NCBI GenBank assembly: GCA_018333075.1
Contig: BORH01000004.1
Span: forward strand, 248,001 to 312,000
Direction: 5' to 3'
DNA: 64,000 nucleotides
DNA from: Heyndrickxia sporothermodurans
GTDB lineage: Bacteria > Bacillota > Bacilli > Bacillales > Bacillaceae_C
Shown: one piece after another, positions 1 through 9,113 of the stretch
Position numbering within the stretch: position 1 is the stretch's first letter
How the letters are laid out: every line of letters starts with the position of its first letter
Translations under genes and position numbers: made by a program
The notes under the pieces: generated by a model
What the model was told of the DNA's origin: nothing
Database searches by the model: none
The model's input: only the letters and a program-made list of their open reading frames with translations

Positions 1-1749
1 TTGGACACGATCAACAAATTCATGGATATTTTTATTTAAGATGAGTCCATTTGAATCTGTCTTTAATGATTTTTTTAGTTTTTCAAGCTGTTCACCTGCA
101 AATCGTTGATTAATCTCATCCTCGATTGAAATGAAAAATTGGCTTGATCCTGGATCACCTTGTCTTCCAGCACGTCCTTTTAATTGGTTATCAACACGGC
201 GGCTTTCATGTCGCTCCGTTCCAATAACACATAATCCACCAAGCTCCTCTACTCCCTCACCTAACTGAATATCTGTTCCTCTTCCTGCCATGTTTGTTGC
301 GATTGTAATTTGATTTTTTTGACCAGCCGCTGATATAAGCTCGACTTCTTGTTTCACGCTTTTGGCATTTAATAATTGGAATGAGAGGTTAGCTTGTTTT
401 AAATATTCGGCAACCATTTCAGACTGTTCAATAGAGGTTGTTCCAATTAAAATAGGCTGACCTTTAGCATGGCGAGAAGTGACTTCAATTGTTAGTGCCC
501 GATATTTTTGAGAAATCGTTTCAAAGACGAGATCTTCCATATCAACACGATGCTTTGGCTTGTTGGTTGGAATTTGAACTACATCCATTCCGTAAACCTT
601 TTGGAATTCTTTCTCCTCTGATTTTGCCGTTCCAGTCATACCAGCTAAAATAGGATACATTCTAAAATAGTTTTGGATGGTAATGGTAGCTTGCATTTTA
701 TTTTCTTCAGTAAGCTTTAAGCCTTCCTTTGCTTCAATAGCTTGGTGCAGGCCATCGCTTAAGCTTCTTCCATCCATTACACGACCTGTAAATGAATCAA
801 TAAGCTCAATTTTTCCATCACGAATGATGTAGTCGACATCTTTCTTGAATACAACGGAAGCACGCAGCATTTGAATCATATAGTGATATAACGCTTGGTG
901 CTCTAAATCATATAAATTATCAATAGAAAATGTTTTTTCAATTTTGCTAATTCCTTCTTCAGTAAAGCTTACTGCTTTTGTTTCTATATCATAAGTATAA
1001 TCAGTTTCGTTTTTCATGCGTTTAACAACTTGAGAACAGATGGTAAACAATTCGGAATTTAAAGAAGCCTTTCCCGCAATAACCAATGGAGTTTTTGCTT
1101 CATCAATTAAAATGCTATCCACTTCATCGATAATGGCATAATGATATGGACGTTGAACACGTTGTTCGGAATCTAATATCATATGGTCTCTTAAATAATC
1201 AAATCCAAATTCTGTTCCAATTCCGTATGTAATATCCGCTTTATAGGCTTCTTGTTTTTCAAAAGGAGTCATCTCAGCTAGGTTGATTCCAACTGTTAGA
1301 CCTAAAAATTCATGGATTTGCCCGATAATTTCCTTATCACGCTTTGCAAGGTATTCATTCACTGTGATAACATGGATACCCTTTCCTTCAAGTGCTCTTA
1401 AATAGCTTGGAAGTGAGGACACAAGTGTTTTTCCTTCACCTGTTGGCATTTCTGCTATATTTCCTTCTAAAAGGGCTAGGCCGCCAATCAATTGAACATC
1501 AAAATGGCGCATACCAAGAACTCTTTTTGCAGCCTCACGAACTACAGCATACGCTTCTACTTTAATATCATCTACTGTTTTTCCATTTTGAAGCAGGTCT
1601 TTAAATTGATTTGTTTTCTCTTTTAATTCTTGATCGGAAAGCTTTTCAATTCCCGGTTCCAATTGATTTATTTGATTAACAATCTTTTGATATTTTTTTA
1701 TTGTGCGCTCTCGTGGATTGTTTAATGCTTTTTTTAGATAGGTGATCAT
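1..1749 (-). CDS. secA2: Accessory preprotein translocase ATPase SecA2 (3' end cut by window edge)
   Basis: Translation of the minus strand from ATG at 1749-1747, preceded by AAGGAGAG, is open for 583 codons to the window edge. It has the SecA layout: an N-terminal helical start (MITYLKKALNNPRER), a Walker A motif (MPTGEGKT, near residue 105), a [11 protein letters not shown] Walker B region, the preprotein cross-linking region, and the second helicase half with [10 protein letters not shown] and RLKGRAGRQGDPG-like motifs. The C-terminal scaffold and any zinc motif lie outside the window. A full-length SecA with a zinc-binding tail is encoded at 57364-59874, so this is the second paralogue. 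In Bacillaceae, SecA2 exports a subset of surface proteins. It is divergent from tagA. Which substrates it exports cannot be told from here. Confidence 0.9.
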   Translation of the reverse strand, partial: MITYLKKALNNPRERTIKKYQKIVNQINQLEPGIEKLSDQELKEKTNQFKDLLQNGKTVDDIKVEAYAVVREAAKRVLGMRHFDVQLIGGLALLEGNIAEMPTGEGKTLVSSLPSYLRALEGKGIHVITVNEYLAKRDKEIIGQIHEFLGLTVGINLAEMTPFEKQEAYKADITYGIGTEFGFDYLRDHMILDSEQRVQRPYHYAIIDEVDSILIDEAKTPLVIAGKASLNSELFTICSQVVKRMKNETDYTYDIETKAVSFTEEGISKIEKTFSIDNLYDLEHQALYHYMIQMLRASVVFKKDVDYIIRDGKIELIDSFTGRVMDGRSLSDGLHQAIEAKEGLKLTEENKMQATITIQNYFRMYPILAGMTGTAKSEEKEFQKVYGMDVVQIPTNKPKHRVDMEDLVFETISQKYRALTIEVTSRHAKGQPILIGTTSIEQSEMVAEYLKQANLSFQLLNAKSVKQEVELISAAGQKNQITIATNMAGRGTDIQLGEGVEELGGLCVIGTERHESRRVDNQLKGRAGRQGDPGSSQFFISIEDEINQRFAGEQLEKLKKSLKTDSNGLILNKNIHEFVDRVQ

Positions 1750-2255
1750 TCTGTTACTCTCCTTACAGACTTGTATAAATATTATAGCATAGTAATATTT
1801 TGTAGAGAAAAGTAGGTTATTATAGAAAAAAGTTGGAAAGTATTATATTATCTAGTTATTATTTGTAACTTTTAGTATATTATTACTGAGTGCTTTAATT
1901 TTGAGAAAGGTGATTCTATGCGTATACAGTTGAATGCGTAGGAATATACGTTATAAAATTTTATTAAGTATATTTATAATGTTTTTTATGATTAGAATGA
2001 GAAAGGTAATCTAGGTGGGCTAAGTATACCAATCATAAGATCAAAGATCTCCTATTTTTTTATGAAACAGATACATAGATATCTATGTTTTAGTTTTATG
2101 TTATATTTAAGTAAAATGTCATGAATTTAAACATAGAAAATAATTTTTAAGTAAATATTAAGTGAAATTTAAGTAAATATTAATTGAAATGATATAGCAT
2201 GAACTCTATATTGACAGAGAGCTTGTCATTTAATTTGTTTTTAAGGGGAATTACA
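1750..2255. other. Divergent secA2/tagA intergenic region
   Basis: This 506-base AT-rich stretch has no convincing gene; the only ATG-led reading frames are very short. It must contain divergent promoters for secA2 and tagA. The visible structure is a set of 11-bp-spaced direct repeats at 2146-2189 (listed separately) and a loose inverted repeat GCGTATA...TATACGT near 1919-1951. Confidence 0.6.
2146..2189 (+). promoter_or_regulatory. Two 22-bp direct repeats (11-bp half period), PhoP-box-like
   Basis: Two 22-bp units (2146-2167 and 2168-2189) differ at one base. Each consists of two 11-bp halves beginning TTTAAGTAAAT and ATTAAGTGAAA. On the minus strand this reads TTTACT and TTCACT hexamers at 11-bp spacing. 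Tandem hexamers at this spacing are how PhoP binds in Bacillus, and teichoic acid genes are classical PhoP targets. A shorter related TTTAAGTAAAA lies just upstream near 2105. The regulator assignment is inference. Confidence 0.4.
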
Positions 2256-2996
2256 ATGAATAGTGTCCATCAAGTGTCAATTCTTAACGTACCTTTTATA
2301 CACTCAACTAAGGCTGAGTTTGTGGAAATCGTACATGAGAGAATGAAACAGCAAAAGAAGACATTTATTGTGACAGCCAATCCAGAAATCGTCATGATGG
2401 CAAATGAAAATGAAGGATTTATGAAATATCTCAATAGAGCGGATTACATCATTCCAGATGGCATTGGGATTGTTAAAGCTGCTAACTGGTTAAACAAGCC
2501 ATTACCTGAAAGGGTGGCAGGCTTTGATACGATGAAGGACTTGCTTGAACTTGCTAATACACATCATTATCGTGTCTACTTCTTAGGTGCTAAACAGGAA
2601 GTATTGAATGAATTGATTCGAATAACAAGTTCGCAATATCCCCACATGGAAATTGTGGGCTCTCATAATGGATTTTTTAATTGGGAAGATCCATCGATCC
2701 AAGAAGAAATACAAGAACTTAAGCCCGATTTAATATTTGTTGCACTTGGTGCACCGATGCAGGAAAAATGGATTTCCCAACATATCGACTTGTTCGATAA
2801 AGGGATATTTATGGGAGTTGGCGGTAGTTTTGATGGAATTGCTGGTGCTGTCAAACGTGCACCAGTTGTTTGGCAAAAGCTGAACATAGAGTGGCTCTAT
2901 CGCCTTATTCAACAACCAACACGCTGGAAAAGAATGTTAGCCATCCCCCGTTTTGTTTTCAAGGTATTAAAGCAAAAGGCAAAGCTGGGTCATTAA
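2256..2996 (+). CDS. tagA: WecG/TagA/CpsF glycosyltransferase, teichoic acid linkage-unit ManNAc transferase
   Basis: Adds N-acetylmannosamine from UDP-ManNAc to undecaprenyl-PP-GlcNAc, the second step of wall teichoic acid linkage-unit synthesis, at the inner face of the membrane. The 246-residue product matches the usual ~255 residues. Thr40 and Asp68 (in TANPE and IPDGIG) sit where the family has its conserved Thr and catalytic Asp. A GAPMQEKW motif lies near 165, and the basic C-terminal tail (LYRLIQQPTRWKRM) is typical of the membrane-binding appendage. The start is set at ATG 2256, seven bases after AAGGGG; an upstream in-frame ATG at 2199 has no ribosome site. tagO, the first step, follows. 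Confidence 0.9.
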   Translation: MNSVHQVSILNVPFIHSTKAEFVEIVHERMKQQKKTFIVTANPEIVMMANENEGFMKYLNRADYIIPDGIGIVKAANWLNKPLPERVAGFDTMKDLLELANTHHYRVYFLGAKQEVLNELIRITSSQYPHMEIVGSHNGFFNWEDPSIQEEIQELKPDLIFVALGAPMQEKWISQHIDLFDKGIFMGVGGSFDGIAGAVKRAPVVWQKLNIEWLYRLIQQPTRWKRMLAIPRFVFKVLKQKAKLGH

Positions 2997-3332
2997 AAGG
3001 TTGTACGATTAAATAAAAACAAAAAGTTTGAAATAATCTGTAGCATTTTATGGATGACCCTGAATACAATAAGAAATTAGGATAAAAAGATTTTTCTATA
3101 TCTTCTCCATATGTCTATGGTATAATGCAGATGATTGCAAAAATTGGCGATTAAACAAGAAAATTAGAATACAATTTTTATAGAATGTATGAAGGAATTC
3201 ATGATAAAGCTAAATAATTGAGTCGAACATCTTGAAAATAAACTCCTTCAATTAATCAAATGACAACAAGGTGCTTTCTTCCTGTTTTTTTTGGCTAAAC
3301 ATTTGGGCATCATATTGCTAAGGAGGATTTAA
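2997..3332. other. tagA/tagO intergenic region
   Basis: No gene is visible in these 336 bases. They carry the probable tagO promoter at 3118-3126 and a ~200-nt leader. Late in the leader, AACAAGG and CCTGTT flank a short loop before eight T residues (about 3267-3290), a weak attenuator-like structure. Confidence 0.5.
3118..3126 (+). promoter_or_regulatory. Probable extended -10 promoter of tagO
   Basis: TGG followed by TATAAT at 3121-3126 is an extended -10 element of the SigA type. The -35 region is weak. The transcript would have a ~200-nt leader before tagO. Confidence 0.5.
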
Positions 3333-4397
3333 ATGCTTTATTTAACGTTGTTGTTCTGTTTTATATTAACCATTTTGGTAACCCCTCTAATTGGAAAGCT
3401 TGCCGTTAAATTAGGGATAACAGATAAACCAAATCAACGAAAAGTTCATCAGAAAAATATGCCCCTTATTGGTGGGGTTGCTATATATATTAGTTTTCTT
3501 GTAGGGTATTTTATTTTAATGCCAACTCCCGAAGCAAACGATATGAAAGAACCATGGGGAATTATTATAGGAAGTCTCATTATCGTTATTACGGGTATTC
3601 TTGACGATAAATATGAACTTTCTCCAAAATTGAAGCTACTTGGTCAACTTATTGCCGCGTTAGTTGTTGTTGTTTGGGGTGGTGTGGAAATTACAAAAAT
3701 TAACTTGCCATTTGGCGGAGAAATCTATTTTGGATTTTTCAGTATTCCATTGACAATTTTTTGGATTGTTGCTGTAACGAATGCGATTAATTTAATTGAT
3801 GGTTTGGATGGATTAGCTGCAGGTGTATCCTCTATCGCATTAATTACCATTAGCGGAATGGCAATTATTATGGCTGATCCTTTTGTAGCTATTTTAGGTG
3901 GAATTTTATTGGCGAGTACTTTAGGATTTTTAATTTATAATTTCCACCCAGCAAAAATATTTATGGGAGATACTGGTGCGTTATTTTTAGGATATATGAT
4001 ATCAGTATTATCGTTACTAGGATTTAAAAATGTAACTTTCATCTCCTTAATTATTCCGGTTATTATATTAGGTGTTCCTTTATCAGATACTTTCTTTGCG
4101 ATCATTCGCAGAATTCTAAATAAACAACCGTTTTCAATGGCGGATAAATCACATTTGCATCATTGCTTGCTACGGATTGGTTTTTCACATCGACAAACCG
4201 TTTTAATAATTTATGCAATGGCTGCATTATTTGGTTTAGCAGCTATAATTTTCACAATGTCAACAATGTGGGGGTCTTTAATTCTTGTTGGAGTATTATT
4301 GCTCGCAATAGAGTTGTTTGTGGAAGCAATAGACTTAGTTGGAGAAAATTATAAGCCACTATTAAAATTTGTAAAAACGAAACGATCGCAGAATTAA
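3333..4397 (+). CDS. tagO: UDP-GlcNAc:undecaprenyl-phosphate GlcNAc-1-phosphate transferase TagO
   Basis: Polytopic membrane enzyme of the MraY/WecA family that starts wall teichoic acid synthesis by moving GlcNAc-1-phosphate to undecaprenyl phosphate. The 354-residue product has about ten to eleven hydrophobic segments. Family motifs are in order: DKPNQRKVHQ near residue 30, the LIDGLDGLAAG aspartate motif near 155, MGDTGALFLG near 212, and the cytoplasmic HHCLLRIGFSHRQ loop near 277. The ATG follows AAGGAGG by a normal spacing. tagA upstream encodes the next step, and yvyE follows convergently as in Bacillus subtilis. No lytR is seen between them. Confidence 0.93.
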   Translation: MLYLTLLFCFILTILVTPLIGKLAVKLGITDKPNQRKVHQKNMPLIGGVAIYISFLVGYFILMPTPEANDMKEPWGIIIGSLIIVITGILDDKYELSPKLKLLGQLIAALVVVVWGGVEITKINLPFGGEIYFGFFSIPLTIFWIVAVTNAINLIDGLDGLAAGVSSIALITISGMAIIMADPFVAILGGILLASTLGFLIYNFHPAKIFMGDTGALFLGYMISVLSLLGFKNVTFISLIIPVIILGVPLSDTFFAIIRRILNKQPFSMADKSHLHHCLLRIGFSHRQTVLIIYAMAALFGLAAIIFTMSTMWGSLILVGVLLLAIELFVEAIDLVGENYKPLLKFVKTKRSQN

Positions 4398-4430
4398 AAA
4401 ATGAAGACCGTTACTGGTCTTCATTTTTTT
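4396..4430. terminator. Bidirectional terminator between tagO and yvyE
   Basis: AAAAAATGAAGACC and its complement GGTCTTCATTTTTT flank a short GTTACT-type loop, so a T-tract follows the stem on either strand. The stop codon of yvyE (4411-4413) lies in the loop, so its last codons form one arm. Confidence 0.85.
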
Positions 4431-5067
4431 CTGTTCCAACCTCAAATTCAAGGTAGAGAGTTTCGCCAACAGATATTTCAGCCTGCCCATTTGTGAGTTC
4501 TGTCATCCAATTGATAAGGGATTCATCCGCATCCTCCTCTACATACGTTTCAATTTCTACTTGATCTAAATAATGAATTTCTTTTATTTGGTATATGGAG
4601 GATCGCAGCTCGTTTTCCACTTTACCAAGCCAGGTATAGTCGATTTTTGTATGAATGATGCTCATTAGCTTTCTTTCAATCACACCAGTTGCATTGATTC
4701 CTTCTGATGTAGATTTGCCATAAGCACGAATTAGACCGCCAGTACCTAACTTAATTCCTCCAAAATAGCGGGTAACGACAACTACTGTATCTTTAAGATT
4801 CCGCTTTTTTAATACTTCAAGCATCGGAACACCAGCTGTCCCGCTTGGTTCTCCGTCATCATTTGCTTTTTGTATTTGGTTTTGCTGACCAATCATATAT
4901 GCAGAACAATTATGTGTTGCATTCCAGTGGATTTTTTTTATAGATTGAATAAATTCAAGCGCTTCTTCTTCTGTAGTTGCACGACTCACATGGGCAATAA
5001 ATCTTGACTTTTGTATAATAATTTCGTGCTCACCTGCACCTTTTACCGTATAATATTGTTTTAACAT
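4411..5067 (-). CDS. yvyE: YigZ/IMPACT family protein YvyE
   Basis: A 218-residue cytosolic protein of the YigZ (IMPACT N-terminal) family. Residues 15-125 contain the family signature: SRFIAHV, NATHNCSAY, DDGEPSGTAGVPML, and VVVTRYFGGIKLGTGGLIRAY. A smaller C-terminal domain follows. No enzymatic role is firmly established for the bacterial proteins. The start is ATG 5067-5065 after TAGGAG; an ORF extension to 5097 has no ribosome site. It sits convergent to tagO and before degSU as in Bacillus subtilis, where the homologue is about 217 residues. Confidence 0.9.
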   Translation of the reverse strand: MLKQYYTVKGAGEHEIIIQKSRFIAHVSRATTEEEALEFIQSIKKIHWNATHNCSAYMIGQQNQIQKANDDGEPSGTAGVPMLEVLKKRNLKDTVVVVTRYFGGIKLGTGGLIRAYGKSTSEGINATGVIERKLMSIIHTKIDYTWLGKVENELRSSIYQIKEIHYLDQVEIETYVEEDADESLINWMTELTNGQAEISVGETLYLEFEVGTEKNEDQ

Positions 5068-5525
5068 GCTTGTCACTCCTAAACGAAACGATTTCATTAT
5101 GTTTCTAAATCATATCATACATGCTAAATAACATAGCTTTCAATTAAACAGTGATAGAATATCAAGATTAATGATATAATATAAGCTTGTTAGATGAAGG
5201 TATTTTATGAAAAGGGATAGAATTACTTATATATTCTTTTCTAAGTAAAAGTTGTTCAAAAAGTAATAAAATCCCTTGTAGCAACTCTCGTTTTCTATTC
5301 ATAAATGAAAGATAAAAGATCTTTATATGGTTTGAATGAAACCATCCATGACATGCGAATCAATGTAAAATGATAAAGTTATAGGAATAATTATACACTC
5401 ATCTACCTATATGATTAGGGATATTTTCCTAACTTTTCATTTGATATGCATTTCAAATAGTAACTTTTTGAAAAAAGAGTTAAAATTACTCTAATAAAGA
5501 GTGAGTAAGCCTTGGAGGTATGAGG
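5068..5525. other. yvyE/degS divergent intergenic region
   Basis: No gene is visible. An extended -10 (TGA then TATAAT, 5175-5180) may begin a ~345-nt degS leader, and a nearer TAAAAT lies around 5482. A TTCAAAAAGT/ACTTTTTGAA inverted pair about 200 bases apart (near 5252 and 5464) is the only other structure noted. Confidence 0.4.
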
Positions 5526-6665
5526 ATGGCGTTAAAGAAGATCGATGCGAAGACATTAGATCATATTTTGGAAAAAATGATTGACACAGTCGATTCTAGT
5601 AAAAATGAAATCTTTCATATTGGAGAACAATGCCGCCAAGACTATGAAACTCTCTCCGATGAACTTAAAGAAGTAAAGGTCATGGTATCCCAGGTTATTG
5701 AAGAGGGAGATGATCTTGAAATCAAGACTCGTCAATCAAGGAGACGTTTATCGGTGGTTAGCCAGCATTTTCGTGACTATACCGAGGAACAGGTACGTGA
5801 GGCATATGAAATTGCCCATAATTATCAAATGAAGCTTTCCATGAATAGGGAATTAGAAAAGCAGTTGCGAAGAAGAAGAGATGAATTAGAAAGAAGATTG
5901 GTCAATCTTGAGGAAACAATTGATCGAGCAAATCATCTTGTTTCACAGACTAGTGTGGTCTTAAATTATTTGACTAGTGATTTAAAGGAAATTGGAAACG
6001 CATTAGAGGATGCTAAAGAAAAGCAAGATTTCGGCCTTCAAGTGATTGAAGCACAGGAGGAGGAAAGAAAACGTCTTTCTAGGGAAATCCATGACGGTCC
6101 TGCACAAATGCTCGCAAATATGCTTCTCAGATCCGATTTAGTAGAGAAAGTGTATCGGGAGCAAGGGATTGTAAATGCTTTAGAAGAGGTTCGAAGCTTG
6201 AAGAAAATGGTGCGTTCCTCCCTTTCAGAGGTTCGGCGTATTATATACGATCTTCGTCCGATGGCATTAGACGATTTAGGTTTAGTACCGACCCTCAGAA
6301 AATACCTTGAAAGAACCGAAGAATATAACAATGGGATTGTTTTCCGATTTAGCAATCTAGGTGATGAATATCGTTTACCATCAAAATATGAAGTAGCATT
6401 ATTTCGATTAGTTCAGGAATCCGTTCAAAATGCCATCAAACATGCTGAAGCTTCCGAGATTCAAGTGAAAATTGAAATGAGACAAAATCGTGTGTTTGTC
6501 ATCATCAAGGATAATGGAAAAGGCTTTGATGTTCGGACGAAAAAAGAGGGTTCTTTCGGCATAATAGGTATGAGAGAGCGAGTAGAGATCATTAATGGAC
6601 AAATTACGATTGATTCAAAATTAGGTGTCGGAACGATAGTAACCATTCAAGTTATGTTCGATTAA
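5526..6665 (+). CDS. degS: Sensor histidine kinase DegS (cytosolic)
   Basis: Cytosolic kinase/phosphatase for DegU, governing exoenzymes, competence, biofilm and motility. The 379-residue product has no membrane segment. An N-terminal sensor/coiled-coil region (about 1-170) precedes the HisKA_3 box LSREIHDGPAQMLAN with the phospho-accepting His189. Then come RRIIYDLRPMALDDLGL and a HATPase domain with the VQESVQNAIKHA N-box and DNGKGFD and GSFGIIGM G-boxes. The start is ATG 5526, seven bases after GGAGG; the ATG at 5520 is too close to it. degU follows after 57 bases. Confidence 0.95.
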   Translation: MALKKIDAKTLDHILEKMIDTVDSSKNEIFHIGEQCRQDYETLSDELKEVKVMVSQVIEEGDDLEIKTRQSRRRLSVVSQHFRDYTEEQVREAYEIAHNYQMKLSMNRELEKQLRRRRDELERRLVNLEETIDRANHLVSQTSVVLNYLTSDLKEIGNALEDAKEKQDFGLQVIEAQEEERKRLSREIHDGPAQMLANMLLRSDLVEKVYREQGIVNALEEVRSLKKMVRSSLSEVRRIIYDLRPMALDDLGLVPTLRKYLERTEEYNNGIVFRFSNLGDEYRLPSKYEVALFRLVQESVQNAIKHAEASEIQVKIEMRQNRVFVIIKDNGKGFDVRTKKEGSFGIIGMRERVEIINGQITIDSKLGVGTIVTIQVMFD

Positions 6666-6722
6666 TGATGTAAAAAAAATAATCGTGTAAAATTGTTTTT
6701 GATATAAAGGGAGGAGAAAACA

Positions 6723-7403
6723 TTGTCTACTAAAATTGCCATCATTGATGACCATCAATTGTTTCGTGAAGGGGTAAAAAGAATTTTAGAATTCGAAAAG
6801 TCGTTTGAAATTGTTGCTGAAGGTGATGATGGAGCGAGTGCTCTTCAGTTAATAGAACAAACAAAACCTGATGTTGTATTAATGGATATTAATATGCCGA
6901 ATAAAAACGGCATCGAAGCTACACGTCAATTAGTAGAAACATATCCTGATACTAGGGTTATCATTTTATCTATACATGATGATGAAAATTATGTAACACA
7001 TGCATTAAAAACAGGTGCAACAGGATATTTACTGAAAGAAATGGATTCAGATGCTTTAATTGATGCTGTTAAGGTGGTTGCAGAAGGAGGATCCTATCTA
7101 CATCCGAAAATTACTCGTAATCTAGTAGAAGAGTTCCGCCGTCTGGCAAACAAACAAAACACGGGAACAGGCTATCAGCAGCCAGAGGTAGTTCGTCCAC
7201 TGCATCTTTTAACTCCACGCGAGTGTGAAGTACTTCAATTACTAGCAGATGGAAAAAGCAACCGTGTCATCGGTGAAACATTATACATAAGTGAAAAAAC
7301 GGTCAAAAACCATGTTAGTAATATTCTGCAAAAAATGAATGCGAATGACCGTACACAAGCAGTTGTTTCTGCTATTAAAAATGGTTGGGTTGAAGTTCGC
7401 TAA
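6723..7403 (+). CDS. degU: Response regulator DegU
   Basis: NarL/LuxR-type response regulator phosphorylated by DegS. Of its 226 residues, 1-120 form the receiver with acidic pair Asp9/Asp10 and phospho-acceptor Asp55 in [10 protein letters not shown]. Residues about 155-220 form the LuxR helix-turn-helix ([19 protein letters not shown]...[16 protein letters not shown]). The start is TTG at 6723 after GGGAGGAG. In Bacillus subtilis this regulator also controls comK and flagellar genes, several targets of which lie downstream here. A terminator follows. Confidence 0.96.
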   Translation: MSTKIAIIDDHQLFREGVKRILEFEKSFEIVAEGDDGASALQLIEQTKPDVVLMDINMPNKNGIEATRQLVETYPDTRVIILSIHDDENYVTHALKTGATGYLLKEMDSDALIDAVKVVAEGGSYLHPKITRNLVEEFRRLANKQNTGTGYQQPEVVRPLHLLTPRECEVLQLLADGKSNRVIGETLYISEKTVKNHVSNILQKMNANDRTQAVVSAIKNGWVEVR

Positions 7404-7417
7404 TAATACAAGCTACA

Positions 7418-7456
7418 AGCACTCTTCTTGAATGAAGGGTGCTTTCTTATTTTTTA
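7418..7456 (+). terminator. degSU terminator
   Basis: AGCACTCTTC and GAAGGGTGCT pair with one G-T wobble around a six-base loop, followed by a T-rich tract. Confidence 0.85.
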
Positions 7457-7472
7457 AATATTTTTATTGACT

Positions 7473-7490
7473 AACTTGTATATACAAGTT
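7473..7490. promoter_or_regulatory. TreR operator 1 (palindrome)
   Basis: Perfect palindrome AACTTGTATATACAAGTT. It lies directly after TTGACT (7467-7472), a -35-like hexamer. The same core recurs 38 bp downstream. TreR of Bacillus binds TTGTATATACAA-type palindromes in front of the tre operon, and treR is the third gene here. Confidence 0.8.
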
Positions 7491-7512
7491 AGGATAATGA
7501 TATAAGTTCTAT

Positions 7513-7526
7513 CTTGTATATACAAG
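7513..7526. promoter_or_regulatory. TreR operator 2 (palindrome)
   Basis: Second copy of CTTGTATATACAAG. It overlaps the presumed -35 region of a promoter whose TATAAT is at 7535-7540, so TreR binding would block RNA polymerase. Confidence 0.8.
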
Positions 7527-7534
7527 TAATAAAT

Positions 7535-7554
7535 TATAATGTAAGCGGTTTAGT
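7535..7554 (+). promoter_or_regulatory. tre promoter -10 and cre-like CcpA site
   Basis: TATAAT at 7535-7540 is a consensus -10. The overlapping stretch 7539-7554 (ATGTAAGCGGTTTAGT) fits the cre consensus WTGNAARCGNWWWCAW at 14 of 16 positions, so CcpA may repress the operon on preferred sugars. Both assignments are by pattern only. Confidence 0.55.
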
Positions 7555-7676
7555 GTATTGTGCCATAATAAATATTCTATTTTAAAGGATTGTCTATTTT
7601 TGAATGTAACCGCCTACAAAAATAATGGAAATGACTGATTTGTGCAATAACAAAACAGCAAGAGGAGGATGGGGAG

Positions 7677-9077
7677 ATGAACGTAAATAAAGCAGCAGAG
7701 CAAATTGTAACTGCTATAGGCGGAAAGGATAATATTGCCGCTGCCACTCATTGTGTGACAAGGTTAAGGTTTGCTTTAAAAGATGAAAGTAAAGTGAATA
7801 AGGAAGCGCTTGATGGGATTGAGTTAGTAAGGGGGTCCTTTTCAGCAAATGGTCAATTTCAAGTCGTCATTGGGCAAGGAACAGTTGATAAAGTGTACAA
7901 TGAAATGATCAAGCTGACTGGGATTGGAGAATCGTCAAAGCAAGAGATCAAAGATGCAGCTGCACAGAAATTAAATCCAATCCAACGTGCCGTGAAGACG
8001 CTTGCAGATATTTTTATTCCTATACTTCCGGCAATTGTTACTGCAGGTTTGTTAATGGGAATTAATAATGTTTTAACTGGGCAAGGTATTTTCTTCGATA
8101 AAAAATCACTTGTAGAAGTATATCCACAGTGGAAAGATTTTGCTGGAATTATTAATTTAATAGCCAATACTGCGTTCACCTTTTTACCAGGCTTAATCGG
8201 CTGGTCCGCTGTAAAGAAATTTGGAGGAAATCCATTATTAGGAATTGTTCTAGGCCTAATGCTAGTTCATCCAGATTTATTAAATGCTTGGGCATATGGA
8301 GCAACAAAGGAAATTCCAACATGGAATTTATTCGGTTTAGAGATACAAAAGGTAGGCTATCAAGGTCAAGTATTGCCAGTGTTAGTCGCATCATATGTAC
8401 TTGCCAAGCTTGAGATATTTTTGAAAAAGAGAATAGCAGATGCGTTTCAGCTATTACTTGTAGCTCCTATTGCATTATTAGTCACAGGATTTCTATCATT
8501 CATTGTGATTGGACCGGTGACATTTGCGATTGCTAATGTGATAACGGATGCGGTTGTTGGCATTTTCCATGCTGCTCCAGCTTTAGGAGGAATCATTTAC
8601 GGATTATTATATGCACCACTTGTCATTACTGGGATGCATCATACCTTCTTAGCAGTAGATCTTCAATTAATAGGTTCAACAGGATCTACTTTCCTTTGGC
8701 CAATGGTGGCTCTTTCTAATATTGCTCAAGGATCAGCTGCATTGGGAATGATGTTTGCAACGAAAGATGAAAAGCTAAAAGGATTGTCCTTAACATCCGC
8801 GATTTCAGCTTATCTAGGGATAACTGAGCCAGCAATGTTTGGGGTGAATCTACGTTACCGATTTGCCTTCATTGCCGCAATCGTTGGATCAGCAATTGCA
8901 GGTATGCTAATAACGATCAATGGGGTGAAAGCACCATCCGTAGGTGTTGGTGGATTACCAGCCTTCCTTTCTATCTTTCCGCAAAACTGGGGGACATTCT
9001 TTATCGGAATGGGGATTGTTCTCATCGTTCCATTCGTGTTAACTATTTTATTTGCAAAAATTAAAAAGAGAAAATAA
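7677..9077 (+). CDS. treP: Trehalose-specific PTS transporter, EIIBC component
   Basis: Imports trehalose across the membrane with phosphorylation to trehalose-6-phosphate. The 466-residue product starts with an EIIB domain whose phospho-cysteine is Cys26 (THCVTRLRFAL). A linker and an EIIC domain with about ten hydrophobic segments follow, containing the sugar-binding ITEPAMFGVNLRYRF motif near 385. No EIIA domain is attached, as is usual for TreP, which borrows EIIA from another PTS. AGGAGG lies eight bases before the ATG. The trehalose-6-phosphate hydrolase gene follows after 36 bases. Confidence 0.93.
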   Translation: MNVNKAAEQIVTAIGGKDNIAAATHCVTRLRFALKDESKVNKEALDGIELVRGSFSANGQFQVVIGQGTVDKVYNEMIKLTGIGESSKQEIKDAAAQKLNPIQRAVKTLADIFIPILPAIVTAGLLMGINNVLTGQGIFFDKKSLVEVYPQWKDFAGIINLIANTAFTFLPGLIGWSAVKKFGGNPLLGIVLGLMLVHPDLLNAWAYGATKEIPTWNLFGLEIQKVGYQGQVLPVLVASYVLAKLEIFLKKRIADAFQLLLVAPIALLVTGFLSFIVIGPVTFAIANVITDAVVGIFHAAPALGGIIYGLLYAPLVITGMHHTFLAVDLQLIGSTGSTFLWPMVALSNIAQGSAALGMMFATKDEKLKGLSLTSAISAYLGITEPAMFGVNLRYRFAFIAAIVGSAIAGMLITINGVKAPSVGVGGLPAFLSIFPQNWGTFFIGMGIVLIVPFVLTILFAKIKKRK

Positions 9078-9113
9078 ATGAATCCTTAATATTTGAAGAA
9101 GTGGTGATATAAG

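Noticed and set aside
4163-4354. 63-codon plus-strand ORF inside tagO
   Set aside because: Out-of-frame shadow within the TagO coding region, without a ribosome site.
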